From: Lachnospiraceae bacterium
GTDB taxonomy: Bacteria; Bacillota_A; Clostridia; Lachnospirales; Lachnospiraceae
DNA length: 6,103 nt
Assembly: GCA_024690425.1 (NCBI GenBank)
Contig: JAILCT010000032.1
Coordinates: forward strand, 1 to 6,103
Direction: 5' to 3'
Part shown: in pieces, positions 1 through 6,102 of the stretch
Layout: each line of letters opens with the position of its first letter
Position numbering within the stretch: the stretch's first letter is position 1
Notes under the pieces: generated by a model
The model's input: only the letters and a program-made list of their open reading frames with translations
The model's database searches: none
What the model was told of the DNA's origin: nothing
Made by a program: the position numbers and the translations under genes

Positions 1-1
1 T

Positions 2-970
2 AAGGTTTGGAAGGAGTACGCCCTGGACAATGCGATGCATCCGGCCATCCTTTCCTTCCTTGATCTTAAGCGCGATTATTTCTATCTTATAGAGAATACG
101 GTAAACGGCCGCTCCTACGTGACGGCCAGGGGCTGGGAGGATCTTTCGGAGATCTTAAAGCTCTACGAGGGGGCCGGTATAGCCGTTGATGATACCCTCA
201 TCGACCAGTATATAAGGAATGATGCGGTGGTCAAGGAGTTCTCGGCTTATTACGAGCTCTACAATAAATACAAGAGGGATTACCATGTTGAGGAGATTCT
301 TAAGGGGGCAGTTACGGATGAGGTAGTAAAGAGAGCCGGCGAGGCAGCCTTCGATGAGCGGCTTTCACTTTTGTCAATGCTCATGGACAGGGTCATTTCC
401 GATATAAGGAACTGCCTTGTAAATACCGATTACCTCATATCCTTAAATCCTTATCTTAAGCAGCTTAAGGCAAAATCAATCCCCGCGCCGGAGCTCAACG
501 ACGATGACGGTGATGAGGATGTCCTGCAGGCCATGCTTAATATAACCGATAAGCTTAATAAGGACTTAAGGGCACTTAAGAAGGCATCTGCCGTATCAGC
601 TGAGGATGAGAGGATCAGAAGGCTGAGCGTGCGCTTCCTCGAGGAAGGATACAAGGAGGCCCTTAAATCCGATGAGCCCTTCGAGGCTGTCAGGAATAAA
701 TACAATACCGAGCTTTCTCTTGTGAGGAAGAGAAGTGAGGATCTTAAGCAGGAGCTTTCGTACCTGTTTGATTTTGCCGGAAGGGCTTTTGAGAACGGTA
801 ATGAGATGCTCATCCTGGTCACGGAGCTTACGGTCAATTCATACACGTCAAGGTTTATAGCCCGCTACGGGTGTGATGAATACATGAAATACAAGGATGA
901 GATGATGCTTGAGGAACGCAGCAGCAACCTTAAGGAAGAGATCAGGGAACTTGTTGAATTCACCGAGTGA
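2..970 (+). CDS. MoxR-type AAA+ ATPase, C-terminal part (5' end outside window)
   Basis: The reading frame is open to the left edge (visible residues begin KVWKEYALDNAMHPAIL), so 322 residues of a longer protein are seen. The Met codon at 35 is internal: it has no well-spaced ribosome binding site, and the residues before it continue the family-like sequence. No Walker A or B motif is visible; these should lie upstream. The stretch TARGWEDLSEILKLYE (about residues 41-56) resembles the sensor-2/lid helix of MoxR-type ATPases, where an Arg contacts nucleotide. Helical, charged sequence follows (about 60-322), with likely coiled-coil segments near 175-260 and an acidic patch DDDGDEDV near 167. 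The ending, with NEMLILVTELTVNSYTSRF and then an RYGCDEY motif, is one I recognise from Lachnospiraceae ATPases of this type. Such ATPases act in the cytoplasm as chaperone-like remodellers, usually with a VWA-domain partner; none is visible here. The family call rests on recall, not a search. Confidence 0.75.
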   Translation, partial: KVWKEYALDNAMHPAILSFLDLKRDYFYLIENTVNGRSYVTARGWEDLSEILKLYEGAGIAVDDTLIDQYIRNDAVVKEFSAYYELYNKYKRDYHVEEILKGAVTDEVVKRAGEAAFDERLSLLSMLMDRVISDIRNCLVNTDYLISLNPYLKQLKAKSIPAPELNDDDGDEDVLQAMLNITDKLNKDLRALKKASAVSAEDERIRRLSVRFLEEGYKEALKSDEPFEAVRNKYNTELSLVRKRSEDLKQELSYLFDFAGRAFENGNEMLILVTELTVNSYTSRFIARYGCDEYMKYKDEMMLEERSSNLKEEIRELVEFTE

Positions 971-986
971 GTTTACATAAAACAAA

Positions 987-1021
987 ATGTGACACTTAAG
1001 CTCTGAGCTAAAGTGTCACAT
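987..1021. repeat. Perfect 11-bp inverted repeat (hairpin) between ATPase and LRR genes
   Basis: The arms ATGTGACACTT (987-997) and AAGTGTCACAT (1011-1021) pair perfectly. After one A-A mismatch the stem can continue with AGC/GCT, closing a TCTGA loop. On the + strand no T-run follows (next bases GATGTATCGG), so it is a poor intrinsic terminator for the ATPase gene. On the - strand the hairpin is followed by TTTGTTTTATG, which looks more like a terminator tail, yet no leftward gene abuts it. Alternatives are an operator for a dimeric regulator acting on the LRR gene, an mRNA-processing or stability hairpin inside one transcript, or a copy of a dispersed palindromic repeat. The structure is certain; the role is not. 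Confidence 0.8.
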
Positions 1022-1044
1022 GATGTATCGGTTTGGGATAGAGC

Positions 1045-1953
1045 ATGCAGAACTACGATGAACAAACGGGATTGTATTATGAGATAAAGGACAGGGATGG
1101 ACATAAGTATGCCCTCATCACGGACGTCGATAAGAAGCTTGCGGAAGTGACGGTGCCGGATACATTGGGAGACTGCCCGGTGGAGGCAATAGGCAAGAAG
1201 GCTTTTCTTGGATGCAAGGGACTGCGTAGGGTGACCCTGCCTGCCGGTATAAAGAGCATCGGAGAGTGGGCCTTCGCCTTCTGCGATAACCTTACCCGTG
1301 TGAACATGGCTCATGCGAGAATGGATCTTGGCAAGGGTGTATTCAAAAACGACGGAAGGCTTAAGGATATTTCCTTATACGATATGAAACCGGAAGGAGA
1401 AAAGGAGACGGTATCAAGGCTCCTTGCCGCGGCACCGATATATATGGATGCTGAGTACCTTCTTGATACGGAACATGCGGGAAGCAGTGAATGGTATGAT
1501 AAGTGGGATACTAAGCTTGCGCATATCCTAAGCCTTAAGGATGATGAGGGTTATCATCTCTATGTCCTGTGCGGTGAGGAAGACCTGCACTTTGACTACG
1601 ACCAGTATCTTGAGTATAACAGGGAGAAAAAGTCATACCTGTGCATGTTAAGGCTTTATAATGATGCGGCACTTGACGGAAACTTCAGGGATGTGCTCAG
1701 GGATTATCTTCTTGGACATAACACGGGCTGTGAGTCGGATGCCGCGCTCAGGGTCCTGCTGCGTGATTTTGCCGATGATAAGGGATATTATGATCTGATG
1801 ATAAGGGAAGGTGTCATAACACCGGCAAGCTTAGAAGCAGTCCTTCTTAAGATGGGTGACCGGCACCCGCAGATGAAGGCTTTTCTGATAGAATCGATAA
1901 GAGGCAATTCAAAGGATGCGGCAGGTACCTTCTTCGATGAGCTTGCCCTGTAG
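1045..1953 (+). CDS. BspA-like leucine-rich repeat protein, apparently cytoplasmic
   Basis: This is a 302-residue protein. The start is fixed because an in-frame TAG sits at 1039-1041, six bases upstream of the ATG; only a weak GGGA precedes it. Residues 1-31 look like a cap strand region. Three LRR_5 (BspA-type) units follow at about 32-59, 60-82 and 83-105, with the 23-residue period and the consensus pieces VTLPAGIKSIGEWAFAFC and AIGKKAFLGCKGL; the third unit is degenerate and a partial fourth begins at 106 (LKDISL). Residues about 118-302 are predicted mostly helical, with no domain I can name. There is no signal peptide, membrane segment or cell-wall anchor, unlike the usual surface BspA proteins, so it probably stays in the cytoplasm. 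It follows the AAA+ ATPase gene by 74 bp and precedes the protease gene by 8 bp. A role as binding partner or substrate adaptor of the ATPase is inference. The LRR call is firm; the function is unknown. Confidence 0.8.
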   Translation: MQNYDEQTGLYYEIKDRDGHKYALITDVDKKLAEVTVPDTLGDCPVEAIGKKAFLGCKGLRRVTLPAGIKSIGEWAFAFCDNLTRVNMAHARMDLGKGVFKNDGRLKDISLYDMKPEGEKETVSRLLAAAPIYMDAEYLLDTEHAGSSEWYDKWDTKLAHILSLKDDEGYHLYVLCGEEDLHFDYDQYLEYNREKKSYLCMLRLYNDAALDGNFRDVLRDYLLGHNTGCESDAALRVLLRDFADDKGYYDLMIREGVITPASLEAVLLKMGDRHPQMKAFLIESIRGNSKDAAGTFFDELAL

Positions 1954-1961
1954 AAAAAACA

Positions 1962-2057
1962 ATGAGAAATATACGGGATAGTAAAAAAAGAATACTGCTT
2001 ATCCTAATGATCGCGACCCTGCTCGTTTTATCGTTTCCACAGTCCGTAACGAGAGCT
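1962..2057 (+). other. Signal peptide of the C1 protease (residues 1-32)
   Basis: The segment has a positively charged n-region (RNIRDSKKR), a 15-residue hydrophobic core (ILLILMIATLLVLSF), and a c-region PQSVTRA with Ala32 at -1 and Thr30 at -3. It is a classical Sec, signal-peptidase-I type leader. There is no lipobox cysteine, so the protein is not a lipoprotein. This supports the ATG at 1962 as the true start despite the weak ribosome binding site. Confidence 0.8.
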
Positions 2058-5000
2058 GAACCACTTGACGGAGACCCTGAAGAGAGATGGCTTGAGCTTG
2101 GAAGAGAACTCTATGAAAACAGGGACAGGGACCCATATGCCTTCCGTGATGGAAGAAGGAGGCTGTTGAGGAGTGCTCCGCTTCCGGCCTCATATGATCT
2201 GAGGAATGTAGATACAGATGGTGATGGGGTCGGCGATACAAGCTATGTCACACCCGTGAAGCTTCAGAGTCCGTTCGGCAGCTGCTGGGGATTTGCAGCC
2301 ACAGCGGCTGCGGAGACAAGTCTTTTGAGTTCGGGGATTGCATCGGGCGATATAGACCTTTCGGAGAAACATACTGCATTTTTTATACGCCGTCCGCTTA
2401 TCGATCCGGACAGTTCGCAAAACGGAGAAGGATATATATATCCGGATCCCGATCAGAACCATTCGAGCGGGATATATTCCGGCGGTTACTCCTTTTATGC
2501 AACGGGACTTTATTCCAGCGGTGCAGGTCCTGTAAGTGAAGAACGCGATGAGCGGCTTGAGTATCACGGCAGTGAAGAAAAGATAGTATATGTGGATGAA
2601 ATTCCGGTATGCTATGATGAAGATGATGACTGGTGGATAGATGATGAATTAAGATTCATGCAGGATTACATCCTTAAGGAATCTCATATACTTCCTAATC
2701 CTCCCGAGATCCTTAAGGGTGTATACGAAAGTGAAGAAGAGAAGTGGGCTGACTTTGACAGGGCTGTCAGAGCCATGAAGGAAGAGATAAAGGCCGGGCG
2801 CCCTATTCAGATAGGATATAGAGCCCCCAATGCAATACCGGGTGAAGAGCTTAAAGAGGATTATATAAATACGGCCACCTGGGCTCACTATACTTATAAC
2901 CAAAATACAAATGCGGATCATGAGGTTGTGATAATCGGCTGGGATGACAATTACCCTAAGGATAACTTTGTCCATGATCTGTCCGGAGATGAAGAATCGC
3001 CGGCACCCGAACGTGACGGTGCATGGCTTGTAAAGAACAGCTGGGGCTCCGGAGAAGAGGAATTCCCAAACCGGGATTTAGGAGATTGGGGTCTTTTTAC
3101 CGGACAGGACAGGGGAGTATACAACGAAGAAACAGAAAAATGGGAATATGAGGCGGAAGATGATGCTGTCCAGACCGGTTATTTCTGGCTGTCTTACGAA
3201 GATCTCAGCATAGATATAGTAGAATCACTGGAATTTGATAAGGCTGTGGAAGGCAGGACGTATACAGCCCAGTATGACTATATGCCCCAGTATAACGTAA
3301 GTGCTTCCTTTTATGACCAAGAGATCAGGATGGCGAATATTTTCAGAATGGAAGAAGTGACAGGAGGGGAACCTGCCCTTATCGATTGCGTGTCCTGTCA
3401 GACAGTCGCCCCGGGAACAGAGGTCCATTATGAGATATACAGGCTCAATGATGGATATCAGAACCCTACAGATGGTGAAAAGGTGGCAGAACTCGATACT
3501 GCCTATGCATACGGCGGATTCCATAAGGAAGCTCTGGAAGAACCGGTCCTTATGATGGGCGGTGAGGAATTTTCGGTCGTAGTGACAGAGGCAACTACGG
3601 ATGGTAAGTACGAGTTACATATTCACTATGGACTTAACAAGAATTGGTATGATAGTCAGAGCGATAAAGAACTCGCTTATTCGGTCGGTATAGTCAATGG
3701 CGGCGAGAGCATGGTGTATAGTGAAGTGGATGGATGGGAGGACCTTGCCGGATTGATATCTGCCTGGCGCGAGAGTGACCCATGGTGGAATCAGAGGGAT
3801 ATTGATAACTTCCCGATAAAGGCATATCTTACCCCTTATGACACCCCCGAGATCGTAAGGCCGGAAGCCAGGACCGGCCTTGCTTATGACGGCACGGAAC
3901 AGGCGCTTGTGACTGAGGGCTCTGTGACGGGCGGTGCCGAGCTGCTATATGGTATTGAAGATGAAACGGGTACGGTGGTTTACGGTCCTTCCATACCCAC
4001 AGGGATTAATTCCGGTAATTACAGGGTATATTTCAAAGTCACCCAATACGGCTGTGATATCGATTCGGGTGAGATCGAGGTTTCCATAGACAAAAGGCAG
4101 CTTGCCATAAGCTTCACAGATAAGGAACATGTCTACGACGGAGTGCCACACGGTCCTAAGGCTTCATTTGCCAATCTGTGCGGGGATGATGAAGTAAGTC
4201 CGGTGGTTGATGGCGGAGGACAGACGGATGCGGGGAACTATACCGTCGCGGTAACGGGAATAAGCGGCAGGGATACGGCCAACTACATGCTCCCGGATGC
4301 AGGGTGCAGCTGTGAATATGAGATAAAAAAGAGGCGGGTGACTTTTACTTCGGGAAGTACAGAGGAGGTCTACTCGGGAAATCCCATTACAAATGACAGG
4401 ATCGTGGAGTCGGGTGACGGATTTACTTCCGGCCAGGGAGCGACCTTTACCGTGACGGGATCAAGGACAGAAGCCGGTGAGAGCGATAATACATTCATAT
4501 ATACACTGAAGCTTGGTACGGACGAGAAAAATTATGATATAAGCACGGTTTTTGGGAAGCTTAAGGTTATCGGAAGGGATATCTCGTATGCTGATATAAC
4601 CTTGGGAGAAGAGAATACCTATGACGGGTCGGCTAAAACGCAGGGATTTTCGGTCAGCTATGAAGGGCATGAGCTTGTAAGGGGGACTGATTATGAGGCT
4701 GCGGGCGATAAGGCGACCGATGTCGGGGGCCATATGCTGGTCGTTACGGGCATGGGCAATTACAGGGGACAGCTGTTTAAGAATTATACCATCTGGCCGA
4801 AAAAGGATTCCGGCTCATCTTCTGAAGGGTCGTATTCTTCAGAGGATATATTAACTTCGAACTCAGCCGGTTCATCGGGTGTTTTAAAGGGCGATTCAGG
4901 TTCTGCAAGAAGGGAAAATACGGAAAAGACAGTACAGCAGGAAGATCAGCAGAAAACAGCATCTTCACAGGCAGGGCCCGAAAAGAGCGATCCGGATAAG

Positions 5001-5462
5001 AACCAGGCATCTGCGAAGGGTTCATCAACGATAAAGACAGTAAATCTGGTCAAAAATCCCGATCAGGACAAGACATCGGCTAAGGACAGTAAGGAAGATG
5101 TCGCTGCAGCCGAGTCACAGGATAAGACCGGGACGGATAAGGCAGGGGCTGAAAAGAGATCCGGAAATGCCGGCACGAAGAGAACGGGAGTAAAGAAGAA
5201 AAAGTCACAGGATACGGAAAGCAGGAAGGATGATGAAGGATCCGGGACTGCAAATGAGACCGGGGCCAAGGATACCGGAGCTGACAGTGTACTTTCACAG
5301 AATGCGTCAGGAACAGAAGAAACTTACACAACCGGTGAAGGTGTTGAAAAGGGGACCATGTCCGCAATGGAGAAGGGAGCACTGTGGGCTCTTGGTGCCA
5401 TCCCGCTTATCCTTGCGGGGGGAGCTGTCCTTATCATCAGAAGGAGAAATGCCCGGAGATAG
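1962..5462 (+). CDS. Secreted, membrane-anchored papain-family (C1) cysteine protease with lectin-like and MBG-type domains
   Basis: This is a 1166-residue exported endopeptidase. A signal peptide covers residues 1-32 (basic RDSKKR, hydrophobic ILLILMIATLLVLSF, likely cleavage after VTRA). A short propeptide spans about 33-72 and ends in the basic run RDGRRRLLR, a plausible maturation site. The C1 domain (about 74-410) has the papain residues: oxyanion Gln102 and nucleophile Cys108 in LQSPFGSCWGFA, His320 in NADHEVVIIGWDDNY, and Asn359 in WLVKNSWGSG. The cysteine that normally sits three residues before the nucleophile is Phe105. Residues about 415-626 match the lectin-like domain that accompanies these proteases in Clostridia (YAYGGFHKEALEEPV, FSVVVTE). 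Four beta-rich MBG/YDG-type repeats follow at about 629-710, 711-790, 792-870 and 871-946, each with a YDG or YSG core. A Lys/Ser/Asp/Gln-rich stalk (947-1138) leads to a membrane helix (about 1139-1159) and an RRRNARR tail. No clear LPXTG is present. The start has almost no Shine-Dalgarno; the 8-nt gap after the LRR gene suggests coupled translation. Confidence 0.88.
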   Translation: MRNIRDSKKRILLILMIATLLVLSFPQSVTRAEPLDGDPEERWLELGRELYENRDRDPYAFRDGRRRLLRSAPLPASYDLRNVDTDGDGVGDTSYVTPVKLQSPFGSCWGFAATAAAETSLLSSGIASGDIDLSEKHTAFFIRRPLIDPDSSQNGEGYIYPDPDQNHSSGIYSGGYSFYATGLYSSGAGPVSEERDERLEYHGSEEKIVYVDEIPVCYDEDDDWWIDDELRFMQDYILKESHILPNPPEILKGVYESEEEKWADFDRAVRAMKEEIKAGRPIQIGYRAPNAIPGEELKEDYINTATWAHYTYNQNTNADHEVVIIGWDDNYPKDNFVHDLSGDEESPAPERDGAWLVKNSWGSGEEEFPNRDLGDWGLFTGQDRGVYNEETEKWEYEAEDDAVQTGYFWLSYEDLSIDIVESLEFDKAVEGRTYTAQYDYMPQYNVSASFYDQEIRMANIFRMEEVTGGEPALIDCVSCQTVAPGTEVHYEIYRLNDGYQNPTDGEKVAELDTAYAYGGFHKEALEEPVLMMGGEEFSVVVTEATTDGKYELHIHYGLNKNWYDSQSDKELAYSVGIVNGGESMVYSEVDGWEDLAGLISAWRESDPWWNQRDIDNFPIKAYLTPYDTPEIVRPEARTGLAYDGTEQALVTEGSVTGGAELLYGIEDETGTVVYGPSIPTGINSGNYRVYFKVTQYGCDIDSGEIEVSIDKRQLAISFTDKEHVYDGVPHGPKASFANLCGDDEVSPVVDGGGQTDAGNYTVAVTGISGRDTANYMLPDAGCSCEYEIKKRRVTFTSGSTEEVYSGNPITNDRIVESGDGFTSGQGATFTVTGSRTEAGESDNTFIYTLKLGTDEKNYDISTVFGKLKVIGRDISYADITLGEENTYDGSAKTQGFSVSYEGHELVRGTDYEAAGDKATDVGGHMLVVTGMGNYRGQLFKNYTIWPKKDSGSSSEGSYSSEDILTSNSAGSSGVLKGDSGSARRENTEKTVQQEDQQKTASSQAGPEKSDPDKNQASAKGSSTIKTVNLVKNPDQDKTSAKDSKEDVAAAESQDKTGTDKAGAEKRSGNAGTKRTGVKKKKSQDTESRKDDEGSGTANETGAKDTGADSVLSQNASGTEETYTTGEGVEKGTMSAMEKGALWALGAIPLILAGGAVLIIRRRNARR
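3846..4799 (+). other. Four tandem MBG/YDG-type beta domains in the protease
   Basis: Residues about 629-946 form four divergent units of roughly 75-82 residues. Each begins with a strand ending in a Y-[DS]-G core: AYDGTEQALV (641-650), VYDGVPHGPKA (724-734), VYSGNPITND (803-812) and TYDGSAKTQGF (886-896). Three have a strand near their end built around Gly and Tyr: SGNYRVYFKV (684-693), AGNYTVAVTG (757-766) and GGHMLVVTGMGNYRG (922-936). In known surface proteins such domains act as rigid spacers or adhesive modules. Their order after protease and lectin-like domains, and before the stalk and anchor, fits a role in holding the enzyme away from the membrane. Domain names come from pattern recall. 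Confidence 0.65.
4800..5375 (+). other. Low-complexity charged stalk of the protease (residues 947-1138)
   Basis: About 190 residues are dominated by Lys, Ser, Asp, Glu, Thr, Gln, Gly and Ala with almost no hydrophobic or aromatic residues. Short pieces recur imperfectly, such as QDKTSAKDSK (1035-1044) and QDKTGTDKAG (1053-1062), and a basic clump VKKKKSQD lies at 1077-1084. There is no clean tandem DNA repeat. It is expected to be disordered and to span the peptidoglycan between the folded domains and the C-terminal membrane helix. Confidence 0.7.
5376..5459 (+). other. C-terminal membrane anchor of the protease
   Basis: Residues about 1139-1159 (GALWALGAIPLILAGGAVLII) form one hydrophobic helix, and the protein ends with RRRNARR, giving the outside-to-inside orientation expected of a stop-transfer anchor. 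The layout copies a sortase cell-wall signal (motif, helix, basic tail), but the expected LPXTG position holds only YTTGE at 1122-1126, without the Leu-Pro. Retention in the membrane is therefore likelier than covalent wall attachment. Confidence 0.7.
5437..5462. other. 26-nt convergent overlap of protease and traX-like 3' ends
   Basis: The protease stop TAG is at 5460-5462 on the + strand. The traX-like stop TGA is read on the - strand at 5439-5437. Both reading frames are supported by strong protein features up to their ends (basic tail after a membrane helix; YPLHIYLIYFL helix), so the overlap is likely real. It leaves no intergenic room for a terminator of either gene. Confidence 0.8.
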
Positions 5463-6102
5463 TTCCTGCAAGAAAATATATAAGGTAGATGTGGAGCGGG
5501 TAGAAGATATAGAAGAAATACTTTATCGAAAGCCCGCGCTTACCGTTATAGAGGAGGATGGGCCCGGCTGCGGTGATGGCCCAGGGCTCCCAGGTAAAGG
5601 CAAGGGCGGTCCCAAGGCATGTAAGGATCCTGCTTCCGTGAAGGAGGTACATTATCGTGACTGCAAGGACTCCCTTGTAGTCGTAGTCGGTATTGAGCTT
5701 GTAGGCAAGCAGGCATCCAAGGCCGGTTATGACGATCGTAAGTACCGAAACGATATCGGGCTTGCCGGTAAAGCGGTCCTTTACCTTATCAATGAGCATT
5801 ATGGTGATAAGGGAGATTGCAAGCGTCAGGAAGACGTTCTGATCATAGGGATCAAGGTTCGTGCCCGAAACGAGCAGGTTGAAGGCATGTTCGGATGCAA
5901 GGGCCATGACCATAAGACGGAGCAGGTATTTTGGCCTGCTTTTTGTGTGGAAGAAACCTTCCGTAAGAAGGAAGCAGAATATCGGAAAGGCAAGGCGTCC
6001 TATGCTGCGGCCGGCATGGTAGATCTTCTCGTATCTCATGATGGCATCGTAATCGAGCGTGACTATATAGTCCCTGAAATTATGCCAGAGAATAAGGGTT
6101 GC
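5437..6102 (-). CDS. TraX-family polytopic membrane protein (5' end outside window)
   Basis: The frame stays open to the right edge, adding 21 residues (beginning ATLILWHNF) before the Met codon at 6039, so about 221 residues are visible and the start lies outside. The Met at 6039 is therefore internal or doubtful. Hydrophobic helices, numbered from that Met, lie at about 12-30, 38-57, 68-86, 95-115, 122-149, 151-163 and 173-194. The pieces RSIGRLAFPIFCFLLTEGFF, YDQNVFLTLAISL and KYFFYIFYPLHIYLIYF match the conserved TraX pattern as I know it. The founder, F-plasmid TraX, acetylates the pilin N-terminus. Chromosomal members in Firmicutes have no established role, and no conjugation genes lie here, so pilin acetylation should not be assumed. 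The gene runs opposite to the other three and overlaps the protease gene's end. Confidence 0.85.
   Translation of the reverse strand, partial: ATLILWHNFRDYIVTLDYDAIMRYEKIYHAGRSIGRLAFPIFCFLLTEGFFHTKSRPKYLLRLMVMALASEHAFNLLVSGTNLDPYDQNVFLTLAISLITIMLIDKVKDRFTGKPDIVSVLTIVITGLGCLLAYKLNTDYDYKGVLAVTIMYLLHGSRILTCLGTALAFTWEPWAITAAGPILLYNGKRGLSIKYFFYIFYPLHIYLIYFLAGTISGHFSF
5921..5944 (+). terminator. Possible intrinsic terminator for the rightward genes, inside the traX-like gene
   Basis: AGCAGG (5921-5926) can pair with CCTGCT (5935-5940) around an 8-nt loop, and a TTTTT run spans 5940-5944. It is the only stem followed by a T-run that I found downstream of the protease stop, about 460 bp beyond it. 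The stem is only 6 bp and the bases also encode KSRPKYLLR on the other strand, so it may be coincidence. Confidence 0.25.

Noticed and set aside
35..37. ATG at 35 as the start of the first gene
   Set aside because: The frame is open to the left edge with family-like residues before it, and AAGGAG at 11-16 is 18 nt away, too far to serve this start.
451..846. 131-residue leftward open frame inside the ATPase gene
   Set aside because: It is Ser/Leu-rich low-quality protein that mirrors the codon bias of the rightward gene; no ribosome binding site or recognisable domain.
954..983. Promoter for the LRR gene: TTGAAT, 18-nt spacer, TAAAAC
   Set aside because: Each box matches the consensus at only four of six positions, and the upstream box lies inside the ATPase coding region; such matches are common by chance.
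973..1314. 113-residue leftward open frame across the palindrome and LRR gene start
   Set aside because: It overlaps a well-supported LRR coding region and shows no domain or coherent composition.
5063..5382. Leftward open frames opposite the protease stalk
   Set aside because: Low-complexity coding DNA opens long antisense frames; the products are Ser/Phe/Leu-rich with no family likeness.
5402..5419. CCCGC/GCGGG hairpin near the protease 3' end as a terminator for the leftward gene
   Set aside because: The stem is only 5 bp, and no T-run follows it in the leftward direction.
5559..5583. TGGGCC/GGCCCA inverted repeat inside the traX-like gene
   Set aside because: The loop is 13 nt, there is no T-run on either side, and the bases are ordinary coding sequence; likely coincidence.
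5437..6102. Conjugative element or F-like plasmid suggested by the TraX family name
   Set aside because: No other transfer, relaxase, integrase or attachment-site signal is visible, and TraX homologues are common on Firmicute chromosomes.
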